The notes beneath the pieces are model-generated. The model did not search any database, was not told the DNA's origin, and was given only the letters and a program-made list of their open reading frames with translations. 64,000 nt of DNA, taken from Flavobacterium degerlachei. GTDB lineage: Bacteria > Bacteroidota > Bacteroidia > Flavobacteriales > Flavobacteriaceae. Location: positions 62,001 through 126,000 of the forward strand of contig NZ_FNMV01000006.1 in assembly GCF_900106645.1 (NCBI RefSeq), given 5' to 3'. Of this stretch, positions 17,770 to 26,000 are shown in pieces (the first letter of the stretch is position 1; every line of letters begins with the position of its first letter). The translations under genes were made by a program, and so were the position numbers.

Positions 17770-18747
17770 TTATTTATACATTACTTTTTTAACCGCTTTG
17801 ATTACATCATCAGCGTTTGGCAACCATTCTTTTAACAATACTGGAGAATAAGGCGCTGGTGTATCAGCAGTCGTAATTCTTTGTATTGGCGCATCAAGAA
17901 AGTCAAAAGCACGTTCTTGAACGATATAAGTAATTTCAGAAGCAACACTTGCAAAAGGCCAAGCTTCTTCAAGAACTACCAATCTATTTGTTTTTTTAAC
18001 TGAAGTTAAGATTGTTTCGTAATCCATAGGACGTACGGTTCTTAAATCTATAATTTCACATGAAATTCCTTCTTTAGCTAATTCCTCTGCAGCAATATGA
18101 GCTTCTTTAATGATTTTTCCAAAAGAAACGATAGTTACATCTGTTCCTGGACGTTTGATATCAGCAACACCTATTGGAATTACATACTCACCATCTGGAA
18201 CTTCTCCTTTATCACCATACATTTGCTCTGATTCCATGAAAATCACAGGATCGTTATCACGTATTGCAGCTTTTAAAAGTCCTTTAGCATCATAAACCGT
18301 AGAAGGAACAATTACTTTAAGACCTGGAGTGTTAGCAAACCAGTTTTCCAAAGCTTGAGAGTGAGTCGCCCCTAATTGTCCAGCTGAAGCAGTTGGTCCA
18401 CGAAAAACGATAGGCACATTAAACTGTCCTCCTGTCATCTGACGCATTTTAGCTGCGTTGTTTATAATTTGATCAATCCCAACAAGACAGAAATTGAAAG
18501 TCATGTATTCCACAATTGGTCTGCAACCATTCATTGCTGAACCTACTGCAATCCCTGTAAATCCAAGCTCGGCAATAGGAGTATCGATCACTCGTTTCGC
18601 TCCAAATTCCGCAAGCATACCTTTTGATGCCTTGTAAGCGCCATTATATTCGGCAACCTCTTCACCCATTAAGTATATAGACTCATCATTACGCATTTCT
18701 TCGCTCATCGCTTCACAAATGGCCTCTCTAAATTGTATCGTTCTCAT
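17770..18747 (-). CDS. pdhB: Pyruvate dehydrogenase E1 component subunit beta
   Basis: The 325-aa product is the beta chain of the alpha2beta2 E1 of the pyruvate dehydrogenase complex. It shows the N-terminal MRTIQFREAICEAMSEEM start, GEEVAEYNGAYKASKGM, DTPIAELGFTGIAVG and the GATHSQ loop typical of E1-beta. The E1-alpha and E2 genes are not next to it in this window, so it is transcribed alone. A minus-strand TATTTTTG box (18786-18779) lies 32 nt upstream, and a terminator follows. Confidence 0.94.
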   Translation of the reverse strand: MRTIQFREAICEAMSEEMRNDESIYLMGEEVAEYNGAYKASKGMLAEFGAKRVIDTPIAELGFTGIAVGSAMNGCRPIVEYMTFNFCLVGIDQIINNAAKMRQMTGGQFNVPIVFRGPTASAGQLGATHSQALENWFANTPGLKVIVPSTVYDAKGLLKAAIRDNDPVIFMESEQMYGDKGEVPDGEYVIPIGVADIKRPGTDVTIVSFGKIIKEAHIAAEELAKEGISCEIIDLRTVRPMDYETILTSVKKTNRLVVLEEAWPFASVASEITYIVQERAFDFLDAPIQRITTADTPAPYSPVLLKEWLPNADDVIKAVKKVMYK

Positions 18748-18778
18748 ATTTGATATTGTAAGTGTAATTTTCGAAAAG

Positions 18779-18786
18779 CAAAAATA
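18779..18786 (-). promoter_or_regulatory. -7 box for pdhB
   Basis: TATTTTTG on the minus strand, 32 nt upstream of the ATG. No clear TTG at the -33 position. Confidence 0.45.
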
Positions 18787-18834
18787 AATATTTTATATCA
18801 TTTAAATGCATAAAATGCTCTAAAATAATTAGAA

Positions 18835-18909
18835 GCTATTTCCGGCTATTCGCTATATCTTCCTGTGGCTAAAGGAGCCACAAGAAGGATGCCGCTGCTA
18901 TCCGGGCTA
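18835..18909 (-). repeat. Dispersed palindromic intergenic repeat, copy 3
   Basis: On the minus strand it reads AGCCCGGATAGCAGCGGCAT ... GGAAATAGCT, with inner hairpin TTGTGGCTCCTTTAGCCACA. It lies in the divergent region between pdhB and etfB, the only copy in a promoter-containing interval. Confidence 0.8.
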
Positions 18910-18972
18910 CGAAATCGTAATAGCTATTAAAAATTATTATGCACGCATAGTATATTATTCGATTTATTATTT

Positions 18973-18980
18973 TAAATTTG
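18973..18980 (+). promoter_or_regulatory. -7 box for etfBA
   Basis: TAAATTTG, 33 nt upstream of the etfB ATG. The -33 element is not clear. Confidence 0.4.
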
Positions 18981-19013
18981 TAAAAGAAATTAAGTAAAAT
19001 AAAAAATATAACC

Positions 19014-19760
19014 ATGAAAATATTAGTTTGCATCAGCCACGTTCCTGATACTACTTCGAAGATAAACTTCGTTAATGGCGACTCAGAATTTGATACTAAC
19101 GGAGTACAATATGTAATCAATCCAAATGATGAATTTGGTTTGACACGTGCTATTTGGTTCCAAGAGCAACAAGGAGCAACTGTTACTGTAGCCAATGTTG
19201 GTGGACCAGAAACAGAACCTACTTTAAGAAAAGCATTAGCAATTGGCGCAAACGAAGCAATTCGTATCAACGCAAATCCAACCGATGGTTTTTTCGTAGC
19301 AACACAACTTGCTGAAGTAATTAAAAGCGGAGGTTATGATCTTGTTATCGCAGGAAAAGAATCATTAGACTATAACGGTGGAATGGTTCCGGGAATGATT
19401 GCAGGAATTCTAGGAAACAACTTCGTAAACTCTTGTACTGGTATCACGGTTGAAGGAACAGCAGTAAAAGCAGTTCGCGAAATTGATGGTGGAAAAGAAA
19501 CAGTTTCAACTACTTTACCATTAATTATTGGTGGTCAAAAAGGTTTAGTTGAAGAAAAAGACTTGCGTATTCCAAATATGAGAGGAATTATGACTGCAAG
19601 ATCTAAAGCATTAACGATTGTTGAGCCAGTTGCCGCTTCAGTAAATACTAAGGCAGTAAAATTTGAAAAGCCAGCAGCTAAATCAGCAGTGAAATTAATT
19701 TCTCCTGATAATTTAGATGAGTTAATCGACCTTTTACACAACGAAGCGAAAGTAATATAA
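19014..19760 (+). CDS. etfB: Electron transfer flavoprotein subunit beta
   Basis: The 248-aa product is the AMP-binding subunit of ETF, which carries electrons from acyl-CoA and related dehydrogenases to the quinone pool. It begins MKILVCISHVPDTTSKI and has NPNDEFGLTRA, the IAGKESLDYNGGMVPGMIA segment and the DLRIPNMRGIMTARSK region typical of bacterial EtfB. It is the first gene of etfBA, with an 84-nt AT-rich spacer before etfA. Confidence 0.95.
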   Translation: MKILVCISHVPDTTSKINFVNGDSEFDTNGVQYVINPNDEFGLTRAIWFQEQQGATVTVANVGGPETEPTLRKALAIGANEAIRINANPTDGFFVATQLAEVIKSGGYDLVIAGKESLDYNGGMVPGMIAGILGNNFVNSCTGITVEGTAVKAVREIDGGKETVSTTLPLIIGGQKGLVEEKDLRIPNMRGIMTARSKALTIVEPVAASVNTKAVKFEKPAAKSAVKLISPDNLDELIDLLHNEAKVI

Positions 19761-19844
19761 TTTTAAATTATGTATTTTAAATTGTGAATTGACATTCTCA
19801 AAAACATTTAAAATTAATAATTCAACATTCAAAATAAAAAAATT

Positions 19845-20813
19845 ATGTCAATATTAATATATGCAGAATCTGCTGAAGGAAAATTCAAGAAAGTTGCTTT
19901 CGAATTGGCTTCATATGCAAAAAAAGTAGCTGAATCATTAGGAACCACTGTAACTGCAGTAACAGTTAATGCTGGAGATGTTTCTGAATTATCAAAATAT
20001 GGAGTTGATAAAGTACTAAAAGTAAACAACGACAAATTAGCCAGTTTTATCGCTAAAGCATATGCTGACGTTATCAAACAAGCAGCACAAAAAGAAAGTG
20101 CAAAACTAGTTTTACTTTCTTCTACTACAGACAGCATTTACCTTTCTTCATTAGTAGCAGTAGCTCTAGAAGCAGGTTTTGCTTCAAATGTGGTAGGATT
20201 GCCTGTTAGCACTTCTCCTTTTCAAGTAAGAAGAAATGCTTTCTCAAACAAAGCTTTCAATATCACTGAAATCTCAACTGATGTAAAAGTACTTGGTCTT
20301 GCCAAAAACTCTTACGGACTTGTCGAAACTGCATCTACATTAACCGAAGAAGATTTTGATCCATCAATTGGAGAAAGTGATTTTGGAGTAAAAGTAGAAT
20401 CAGTAGAAAAAGTATCTGGAAAAGTTTCTATCGCTGACGCTGACATCGTGGTTTCAGCAGGTCGTGGATTAAAAGGACCTGAAAACTGGGGTATGATTGA
20501 AGAATTAGCTACAGTTCTTGGAGCAGCGACAGCTTGTTCTAAACCAGTTTCCGACTTAGGATGGAGACCTCATGGAGAACACGTAGGGCAAACAGGAAAA
20601 CCAGTTGCAACTAATTTATATATCGCTATCGGTATATCTGGAGCGATACAACATATTGCAGGAATTAGCTCATCAAAAGTAAAAGTAGTCATCAATACCG
20701 ACCCTGAAGCTCCTTTTTTCAAAGTAGCCGATTACGGAATTGTAGGAGATGCCTTTGATGTTGTACCCAGACTGATCGAGAAATTTAAAGCATTCAAGGC
20801 ACAACAGTCATAA
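19845..20813 (+). CDS. etfA: Electron transfer flavoprotein subunit alpha
   Basis: The 322-aa FAD-binding partner of EtfB. The C-terminal FAD domain carries GRGLKGPENWGMIEELA, SDLGWRPHGEHVGQTGK and LYIAIGISGAIQHIAG, all typical. Complete in length and followed by an intrinsic terminator, so etfBA is a closed two-gene operon. Its redox partners, the acyl-CoA dehydrogenases and ETF:quinone oxidoreductase, are not in the window. Confidence 0.95.
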   Translation: MSILIYAESAEGKFKKVAFELASYAKKVAESLGTTVTAVTVNAGDVSELSKYGVDKVLKVNNDKLASFIAKAYADVIKQAAQKESAKLVLLSSTTDSIYLSSLVAVALEAGFASNVVGLPVSTSPFQVRRNAFSNKAFNITEISTDVKVLGLAKNSYGLVETASTLTEEDFDPSIGESDFGVKVESVEKVSGKVSIADADIVVSAGRGLKGPENWGMIEELATVLGAATACSKPVSDLGWRPHGEHVGQTGKPVATNLYIAIGISGAIQHIAGISSSKVKVVINTDPEAPFFKVADYGIVGDAFDVVPRLIEKFKAFKAQQS

Positions 20814-20837
20814 TGTAATATTCTTCAAGAAATATAG

Positions 20838-20885
20838 CTGCCTGAAAATAAGATAATCGTACCTTTGTTTTCAGGCAGTTTTTTT
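20838..20885 (+). terminator. Intrinsic terminator of etfBA
   Basis: CTGCCTGAAAA (20838-20848) pairs with TTTTCAGGCAG (20868-20878) across a 19-nt loop, followed by a T-run. Confidence 0.85.
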
Positions 20886-20977
20886 GTCTGTCATTTTTTT
20901 ATTAAAATTGCACCCAAATTTAATAAAGAAAATTAAATCTTTAAATTAGGTACTCTGTACTTTTCATTTCAGTAAAT

Positions 20978-21607
20978 ATGAGCTTAGTTAAACTATCCAT
21001 AAAAGGAATTTCATACAGTCAAACACAAAACGGGGCCTATGCACTGATTTTGAATGAAGTTGACGGCGAAAGAAAGTTACCCATTGTTATAGGTGCTTTT
21101 GAAGCGCAGTCAATCGCTATTGCCTTAGAAAAAGAAATTAAGCCACCACGCCCCTTGACGCATGATTTGTTTAAAAACTTTGCAGAGCGTTTTGATATTG
21201 TTGTAAAGCAAGTCATCATTCACAAACTAGTTGATGGCGTATTTTACTCCAGCATCATTTGCGAAAGAGACAAAATAGAAGAAATTATTGATGCGAGAAC
21301 TTCAGACGCAATTGCACTAGCATTACGCTTCAACGCACCAATCTTTACTTATAAAAATATCTTAGACAAAGCTGGTATTTATCTCAAAGCAAACTCTCAA
21401 GAAGAAGACAAAGACGCACAAGAAATCGATGACATTCTGTCTAATCCAGAAACCTTTGGTAAAGAGGAAGAGGGAAGTCAATCCGGACGCATGTATATGA
21501 AACACAGCCTAGAAGAATTGAATGACTTACTTGGTCAGGCTGTAGCGCATGAAGACTACGAGAAAGCAGCGCAAATAAGAGACGAAATTTCAAAAAGAGA
21601 ATCGTAA
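20978..21607 (+). CDS. Bifunctional nuclease family protein with C-terminal UVR motif
   Basis: The 209-aa product has an N-terminal BFN/DUF151 domain (about 1-135; GERKLPIVIGAFEAQSIAIA, RPLTHDLFKNF, DARTSDAIALALRFNAPIF). An acidic linker and a UvrB/UvrC-type motif (about 172-206; LNDLLGQAVAHEDYEKAAQI) follow. BFN proteins have been linked to RNase/DNase activity; the UVR motif is a protein-contact helix pair. The combination is common in Bacteroidota. It sits directly before thyA, and a palindromic promoter region separates the two. Confidence 0.87.
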   Translation: MSLVKLSIKGISYSQTQNGAYALILNEVDGERKLPIVIGAFEAQSIAIALEKEIKPPRPLTHDLFKNFAERFDIVVKQVIIHKLVDGVFYSSIICERDKIEEIIDARTSDAIALALRFNAPIFTYKNILDKAGIYLKANSQEEDKDAQEIDDILSNPETFGKEEEGSQSGRMYMKHSLEELNDLLGQAVAHEDYEKAAQIRDEISKRES

Positions 21608-21611
21608 TAAA

Positions 21612-21640
21612 TTGTCTAATCTTTAATTTGGTTATTTTTG
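21612..21640 (+). promoter_or_regulatory. Promoter of thyA inside an inverted repeat
   Basis: TTG (21612-21614), 18-nt spacer, TATTTTTG (21633-21640). An 11-bp perfect inverted repeat, TTAATTTGGTT (21623-21633) and AACCAAATTAA (21648-21658), brackets the -7 box. It has no T-run after it, so it looks more like an operator or a leader hairpin than a terminator. Confidence 0.55.
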
Positions 21641-21689
21641 AATTTAAAACCAAATTAACCCTTTATCGAATTACCAAATAAACCTTTCA

Positions 21690-22514
21690 ATGAAGCAATA
21701 TTTAGATTTAGTGCAACACGTGATGGAAAACGGTTGTCAAAAAGGAGACCGAACTGGTACTGGTACAAAAAGTGTTTTTGGACACCAAATGCGTTTTGAC
21801 CTAAGTGAAGGTTTCCCAATGGTTACCACAAAAAAACTACACCTTAAATCTATTGTTTACGAATTGCTTTGGTTCCTGAAAGGGGATACAAATATTAAAT
21901 ATCTTCAAGATAACGGAGTTAAAATCTGGGATTCTTGGGCTGATAAAAATGGAGATTTGGGACCAGTATACGGCCACCAATGGCGCAACTGGAACAGTGA
22001 AGAAATAGATCAAATTAAAGATCTGATTAAAGAACTAAAAACCAATCCCAATAGCCGCAGAATGATTGTTTCCGCTTGGAACCCATCAGTACTGCCGGAC
22101 ACTACAAAATCATTTGACGAAAACGTTGCTAACAACAAAGCAGCACTACCCCCTTGTCATGCATTCTTTCAATTTTATGTAGCCGACGGCAAACTATCCT
22201 GCCAGCTATACCAGCGAAGCGCCGACATCTTTTTAGGAGTGCCCTTTAATATTGCCTCATACGCACTGTTGACAATGATGATTGCTCAAGTGTGTGATTT
22301 AGAAGCTGGAGAATTTATCCACACTTTTGGCGATGCACATATTTACAACAATCATTTTGAACAACTAGAATTGCAATTATCCAGGGAACCAAAATCATTA
22401 CCAAAAATGATATTGAACCCTGCAATAAAAGACATATTCGAATTTGATTTTAACGACTTCACCCTTGAAGGATATGAACCACATCCAGGAATAAAAGGCA
22501 GCGTTGCCGTTTAA
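21690..22514 (+). CDS. thyA: Thymidylate synthase
   Basis: Makes dTMP from dUMP using methylene-THF. The 274-aa product has [12 protein letters not shown] (18-31) with the phosphate-binding Arg, [20 protein letters not shown], the tandem Arg pair [11 protein letters not shown], catalytic Cys156 in [12 protein letters not shown] and the dUMP-binding [13 protein letters not shown]. There is a modest insertion before the catalytic loop ([15 protein letters not shown]) relative to E. coli. The dihydrofolate it produces is recycled by the folA product encoded 900 bp downstream. Confidence 0.97.
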   Translation: MKQYLDLVQHVMENGCQKGDRTGTGTKSVFGHQMRFDLSEGFPMVTTKKLHLKSIVYELLWFLKGDTNIKYLQDNGVKIWDSWADKNGDLGPVYGHQWRNWNSEEIDQIKDLIKELKTNPNSRRMIVSAWNPSVLPDTTKSFDENVANNKAALPPCHAFFQFYVADGKLSCQLYQRSADIFLGVPFNIASYALLTMMIAQVCDLEAGEFIHTFGDAHIYNNHFEQLELQLSREPKSLPKMILNPAIKDIFEFDFNDFTLEGYEPHPGIKGSVAV

Positions 22515-22516
22515 AA

Positions 22517-22551
22517 TAAAAAAGGTGTTTTAACTATACAGTCAAAACACC
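22517..22551 (-). terminator. Intrinsic terminator overlapping the CBM48 gene stop codon
   Basis: GGTGTTTT (22524-22531) pairs with AAAACACC (22544-22551), with a further ACT/AGT pairing inside. On the minus strand it is followed by TTTTTTATTTT. The stem includes the last codons and stop of the leftward CBM48 gene (ends 22534). On the plus strand it may also slow transcription leaving thyA. Confidence 0.72.
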
Positions 22552-22830
22552 GTTTTCATTACCTGCAAATTCATTCCATAAGAAAGAATCTGATTCTGTT
22601 TCATTGACAAAAGCACCGTCAATTACATATTTAAATTCATAAGATGCGTCTTTATCTATATTAAAAACACCTTTAAAAGTTCCATTTTTCAACTTACTTA
22701 AAGCTCCTTCCTCAGGATTCCAATTGTTAAAATCACCAATAACCGAAGCTACATTTGCTTCCTTAGCCTCCACCGAAAAAGTAACTTTACAAACCGGTTT
22801 TGTTTTTATAAATTGTTTTTTTATCGACAT
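22534..22830 (-). CDS. Small CBM48/isoamylase early-set-like protein
   Basis: The 98-aa product is a single immunoglobulin-like carbohydrate-binding module of the type found at the N-terminus of glycogen-branching enzymes: VIGDFNNWNPEEGALSKLKN, GVFNIDKDASYEFKYVIDG. No catalytic domain and no signal peptide. I chose ATG 22830 (MSIKKQFIK); the ATG at 22869 would add 13 poorly conserved residues. Such stand-alone modules in Bacteroidota have unknown function; glycogen or AMPK-beta-like binding is a guess. Convergent with thyA. Confidence 0.8.
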   Translation of the reverse strand: MSIKKQFIKTKPVCKVTFSVEAKEANVASVIGDFNNWNPEEGALSKLKNGTFKGVFNIDKDASYEFKYVIDGAFVNETESDSFLWNEFAGNENGVLTV

Positions 22831-23067
22831 AACTATTTCATTTTTAGATTTATGCAACAAAGAAAACAAATTTCAGCGAACTTTTCATGTACAGCACAAA
22901 GTTTTAGGACAATGAGCTAAACTATGTTAAATTTTAGCCAAATTATTAAATTAACAGATACTAAATTTTATTAAATAAAAAAGAAAACGTTTTCACAATA
23001 AATATTCCCAATCCTAAATAGTGACTTAACAAATTAAATTTTATCTTTATCAACTAAAATTTAACTT

Positions 23068-23415
23068 ATGGAAAGAGAGCAACATGAACTCTACGAATAT
23101 GCCCGTAAAAGAATAAAACAAAAGAAAGGGCTCTATTTTCATTTTGTCCTTTTGTTTTTAGTGAGTTTATTTATTTTTGTTTCTACAAAAATTTTTAATT
23201 TTAGTCCAGATGCAAACTGGTATATATGGTTAATTACAGTCTGGTTATTCCTTTTTATTTTGCACTTTATCAAAGTATACATTACGGATCGTTTCATGAA
23301 TAAAAACTGGGAAAGGGAACAGATAGACCGTCTTGTCGCTTTACAGCAAAAAAAAATAGCTGAGTTAGAAACGCATATTATCGAAGACACTTCAAAACAA
23401 GAACAACAATTATGA
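23068..23415 (+). CDS. 2TM domain protein
   Basis: The 115-aa protein has two membrane helices (about 26-46 and 53-76) between a charged N-terminal helix (EREQHELYEYARKRIKQKK) and a coiled-coil-like C-terminal tail (EQIDRLVALQQKKIAELE). This is the layout of the Bacteroidota 2TM domain family, sometimes found attached to histidine kinases but here on its own. Its TGA overlaps the folA ATG by 4 nt (ATGA), so the two are translationally coupled, but I see no functional reason for that. Confidence 0.8.
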   Translation: MEREQHELYEYARKRIKQKKGLYFHFVLLFLVSLFIFVSTKIFNFSPDANWYIWLITVWLFLFILHFIKVYITDRFMNKNWEREQIDRLVALQQKKIAELETHIIEDTSKQEQQL

Positions 23416-23894
23416 TAATAATGATTGCGGCTGCATCGGAAAACAATGCACTTGGAAAAAATAACGAATTAGTCTGGCATTTACCAAATGACTTCAAACG
23501 ATTTAAAAACCTTACTTCAGGACATCATATCATTATGGGAAGAAAAACATTTGAAAGCTTCCCTAAACCGCTTCCTAACAGAACCCATATTGTCATAAGC
23601 AGACAAGAAGACTACAATCCAGAAGGCTGTCTTGTTGTAAGCAGCATGGAAAAAGCATTAGAAATTTGCCCTAAGGATGAAACATCCTTCATTATTGGCG
23701 GTGGAGAAATCTATAAATTGGGAATGCCTTTTTCAGACAAAATTGAACTCACAGTAGTTCATCACAATTTTGAGGCAGATGCTTTTTTTCCGGAGATAAA
23801 CATAGAGGAATGGGAGATTACAAGTTCTGAATTTCAATCAAAGGATGAGAAACATCTTTTTGATTATACCTATCAAACATATTCTAGAAAATAA
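23412..23894 (+). CDS. folA: Dihydrofolate reductase
   Basis: Reduces dihydrofolate with NADPH. The 160-aa product has the standard N-terminus IMIAAASENNALGKNNELVW, then HLPNDFKRFKNLT with the catalytic acidic residue (Asp), MGRKTFES, the PLPNRTHIVISR phosphate-binding part and the IGGGEIY cofactor loop. It completes the thymidylate cycle with thyA. Coupled to the 2TM gene by a 4-nt overlap and ends at a strong terminator. Confidence 0.96.
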   Translation: MIIMIAAASENNALGKNNELVWHLPNDFKRFKNLTSGHHIIMGRKTFESFPKPLPNRTHIVISRQEDYNPEGCLVVSSMEKALEICPKDETSFIIGGGEIYKLGMPFSDKIELTVVHHNFEADAFFPEINIEEWEITSSEFQSKDEKHLFDYTYQTYSRK

Positions 23895-23926
23895 AAACAC
23901 CCCAACAAGTTGGGGTGTTTTTTTTT
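23895..23926 (+). terminator. Intrinsic terminator of folA
   Basis: AAACACCCCAAC AA GTTGGGGTGTTT, a perfect 12-bp stem with a 2-nt core, then a T-run. It begins just after the folA stop and is also placed to stop the convergent 23950 gene. Confidence 0.92.
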
Positions 23927-23949
23927 ACATCAATGATCGGGAAAATGAC

Positions 23950-24267
23950 CTACTCTTGAAAGAGAATTTGATAACTTAATACAAAAATAACAAATGCTAA
24001 AAATACTCCAGAAATGAAGATGATAACATTTGATGTTTTTTGAGAGTACATCTCAAAAAAGCCTTTAATACCAAATACCACGAAGGTACTAAAGACATAG
24101 AAAATTAAAATTTCCAAAAACAAATTTAATCCTAAGAACGTATGTTGCGCTAAATATGCACTACTGCTTTTTAATACAGCACCATCAAAAAAACCAACAA
24201 GAACAAGCGATATGATTAGCGCAAGAAGCAACCACTTGATTTGGTTCATTAATTCCCTTTTGATCAT
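23950..24267 (-). CDS. Small integral membrane protein of unknown function
   Basis: The 105-aa product has three hydrophobic helices (about 11-28, 44-66 and 80-101). ATG 24267 (MIKREL) or ATG 24249 (MNQIKW) are possible starts. I do not recognise the family. A 56-codon open frame without a good start lies immediately upstream in the same direction (24282-24452). The gene is convergent with folA. Confidence 0.65.
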   Translation of the reverse strand: MIKRELMNQIKWLLLALIISLVLVGFFDGAVLKSSSAYLAQHTFLGLNLFLEILIFYVFSTFVVFGIKGFFEMYSQKTSNVIIFISGVFLAFVIFVLSYQILFQE

Positions 24268-24281
24268 TGAATTAAATCATT

Positions 24282-24452
24282 CTATTTAACATTGTAAAAT
24301 TCGTCATAATTATCCTTAGCCACAATACCCACTTTTAGTGATATTTCAATTATTTTACAATTAACTTCTTCCATGCTATTTTTGTCTAAATTCAAAAATA
24401 AAACTCCTTTATAGAATAATTTTTCTTCCTTTTCCGTAATCTCTTTTATAGT
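24282..24452 (-). pseudogene. Start-less 56-codon open frame, possible gene remnant or small ORF
   Basis: Between an upstream TGA (24455-24453) and TAG (24284-24282) the minus strand is open and reads protein-like (ITEKEEKLFYKGVLFLNLDK near the start, KDNYDEFYNVK at the end). There is no ATG/GTG near its N-terminus; the only ATG (24374) would give 30 residues. It could be the 3' piece of a decayed gene or a short ORF using ATG 24374. It overlaps the upstream region of ubiE on the other strand. Confidence 0.25.
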
Positions 24453-24468
24453 TCAAACTAGATTGTAT

Positions 24469-24476
24469 TATATTTG
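24469..24476 (+). promoter_or_regulatory. -7 box for ubiE-porT
   Basis: TATATTTG located 15 nt upstream of the chosen ATG (24492), implying a leader of only about 10 nt. Confidence 0.5.
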
Positions 24477-24491
24477 TGCAAATTAAAAAAA

Positions 24492-25223
24492 ATGTCAAAA
24501 AACATAACACCCTACAAAAATTCAGCTCTAGGCAAAAAAGAACAAGTTGCAAAAATGTTCGATACCATATCTGGGAATTACGACAACTTAAATCGCGTCA
24601 TTTCTTTTGGAATAGATATCAAGTGGCGTAAAAAGGTTTTGCAAATTGTAGCTGAATCGAATCCGAAAACAATTTTGGATATCGCGACAGGAACCGGTGA
24701 TTTGGCTATTTTAATGGCACAAACAAATGCTGAAAAAATTGTTGGCTTGGACATATCTGCTGGTATGCTTGAAGTGGGAGTAAAAAAGATTGCCGATAAG
24801 AAACTTTCTAATACTATAGAAATGATTTTGGGTGATTCAGAAAACATGCCTTTTGAAGACAATTCATTTGACGCCATAACCGTCGCTTTTGGAGTTAGAA
24901 ACTTTGAAACACTCGAAAAAGGATTAGCTGAAATACTAAGAGTTTTAAAACCAAACGGGGTATTTGTGATTTTAGAAACTTCTGTACCAGATAAAACACC
25001 GTACAAACAAGGTTATAATTTTTACAGCAAAAACATACTACCTATAATTGGAAAATTGTTTTCCAAAGACAATGTAGCCTACGGTTATCTCTCAGAATCA
25101 GCAGCGGCTTTCCCTTATGGAGAAGCTTTAAACAATATTTTGAAGAAAGTTGGGTTTATAGATGTGATAGCGATGCCTCAAACCTTTGGAGTAGCCACTA
25201 TCTATTCAGCATCTAAAAAATAA
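24492..25223 (+). CDS. ubiE: Demethylmenaquinone methyltransferase (UbiE/MenG)
   Basis: SAM-dependent last step of menaquinone synthesis; in menaquinone-only Bacteroidota this is the MenG role. The 243-aa product has [19 protein letters not shown], the SAM-binding [43 protein letters not shown] and a C-terminal [16 protein letters not shown] segment. I chose ATG 24492 ([11 protein letters not shown]); a TTG at 24474 lies inside the -7 box. Likely co-transcribed with porT, 20 nt downstream. Confidence 0.94.
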   Translation: MSKNITPYKNSALGKKEQVAKMFDTISGNYDNLNRVISFGIDIKWRKKVLQIVAESNPKTILDIATGTGDLAILMAQTNAEKIVGLDISAGMLEVGVKKIADKKLSNTIEMILGDSENMPFEDNSFDAITVAFGVRNFETLEKGLAEILRVLKPNGVFVILETSVPDKTPYKQGYNFYSKNILPIIGKLFSKDNVAYGYLSESAAAFPYGEALNNILKKVGFIDVIAMPQTFGVATIYSASKK

Positions 25224-25243
25224 TCCATAGAGATATTTCCCAT

Positions 25244-25963
25244 ATGAAAAAAATAGTTGTCCTTATTTTACTCGTTTTGTCTTTTAAAGGCAACTCACAG
25301 TTTAAAAATAGCATGTTCGCTAAAGACCCTATAATAAATTTGGAGAATTTTCAAAAAGACAGAATATACTATGGCTATTATTTAGGATTCAACTCGTTTG
25401 ATTTCAAGATAGATTACAGAACAGTAAGTCCTGACATCCAAGTTAAAAAAACAACGGGATTCAATGTGGGTATTGTGGCAGATCTAAAGCTTCAGGAATA
25501 CATTAATTTGCGATTTGAACCTGGCCTATATTACACAAAAAGAGATTTAAACTATCCTGATTCTTATTTTGAAACGACAGCGACACCTTCAGATAAATTA
25601 AGAGAGGTAAATAGTACTTATATCCATTTCCCTTTACTATTGAAGTTTTCCTCAATGCGAACAGGTAATATACGCCCTTATTTATTGGGAGGTGTTTCCG
25701 CGACTTTGAATTTATCTAGTAATTCAAAATCAAAAGACGATAATGCCGAACAGAGATTTAGAGTAAAATCATGGACTACCAATTATGAGCTGGGTTTTGG
25801 TATTGATTTATTTTCGGAATATTTCATATTCTCTCCTTCAATAAGAGGTGTTTTTGGAATTTCTGATGAGTTAATTCGCGACAAAGACATAAATAGTCCT
25901 TGGACCGGAAATATCGAATCCTTAAAGTCAAGAGCGATCCTGATTAACTTTACGTTTCACTAA
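25244..25963 (+). CDS. porT: Type IX secretion system protein PorT/SprT
   Basis: The 239-aa exported protein (signal peptide MKKIVVLILLVLSFKGNSQ) has an outer-membrane-type beta-barrel pattern: NLRFEPGLYYTKRDLNY, YIHFPLLLKFSS, IRPYLLGGVSATLNL and a C-terminal strand ILINFTFH. It matches the PorT family required for type IX secretion and gliding in Flavobacterium. The neighbourhood with ubiE and the TrmH/TamL pair is the arrangement I recall for flavobacterial sprT. Other T9SS genes are not in the window. Confidence 0.85.
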   Translation: MKKIVVLILLVLSFKGNSQFKNSMFAKDPIINLENFQKDRIYYGYYLGFNSFDFKIDYRTVSPDIQVKKTTGFNVGIVADLKLQEYINLRFEPGLYYTKRDLNYPDSYFETTATPSDKLREVNSTYIHFPLLLKFSSMRTGNIRPYLLGGVSATLNLSSNSKSKDDNAEQRFRVKSWTTNYELGFGIDLFSEYFIFSPSIRGVFGISDELIRDKDINSPWTGNIESLKSRAILINFTFH

Positions 25964-26000
25964 GTATTAGTAATCGCTTTCCCTTTTTTAGTATCCTTTC

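Noticed and set aside
20860..20867. TACCTTTG -7-like box inside the loop of the etfA terminator
   Set aside because: No TTG element at a suitable distance upstream and it is part of the hairpin loop; more likely chance in AT-rich sequence.
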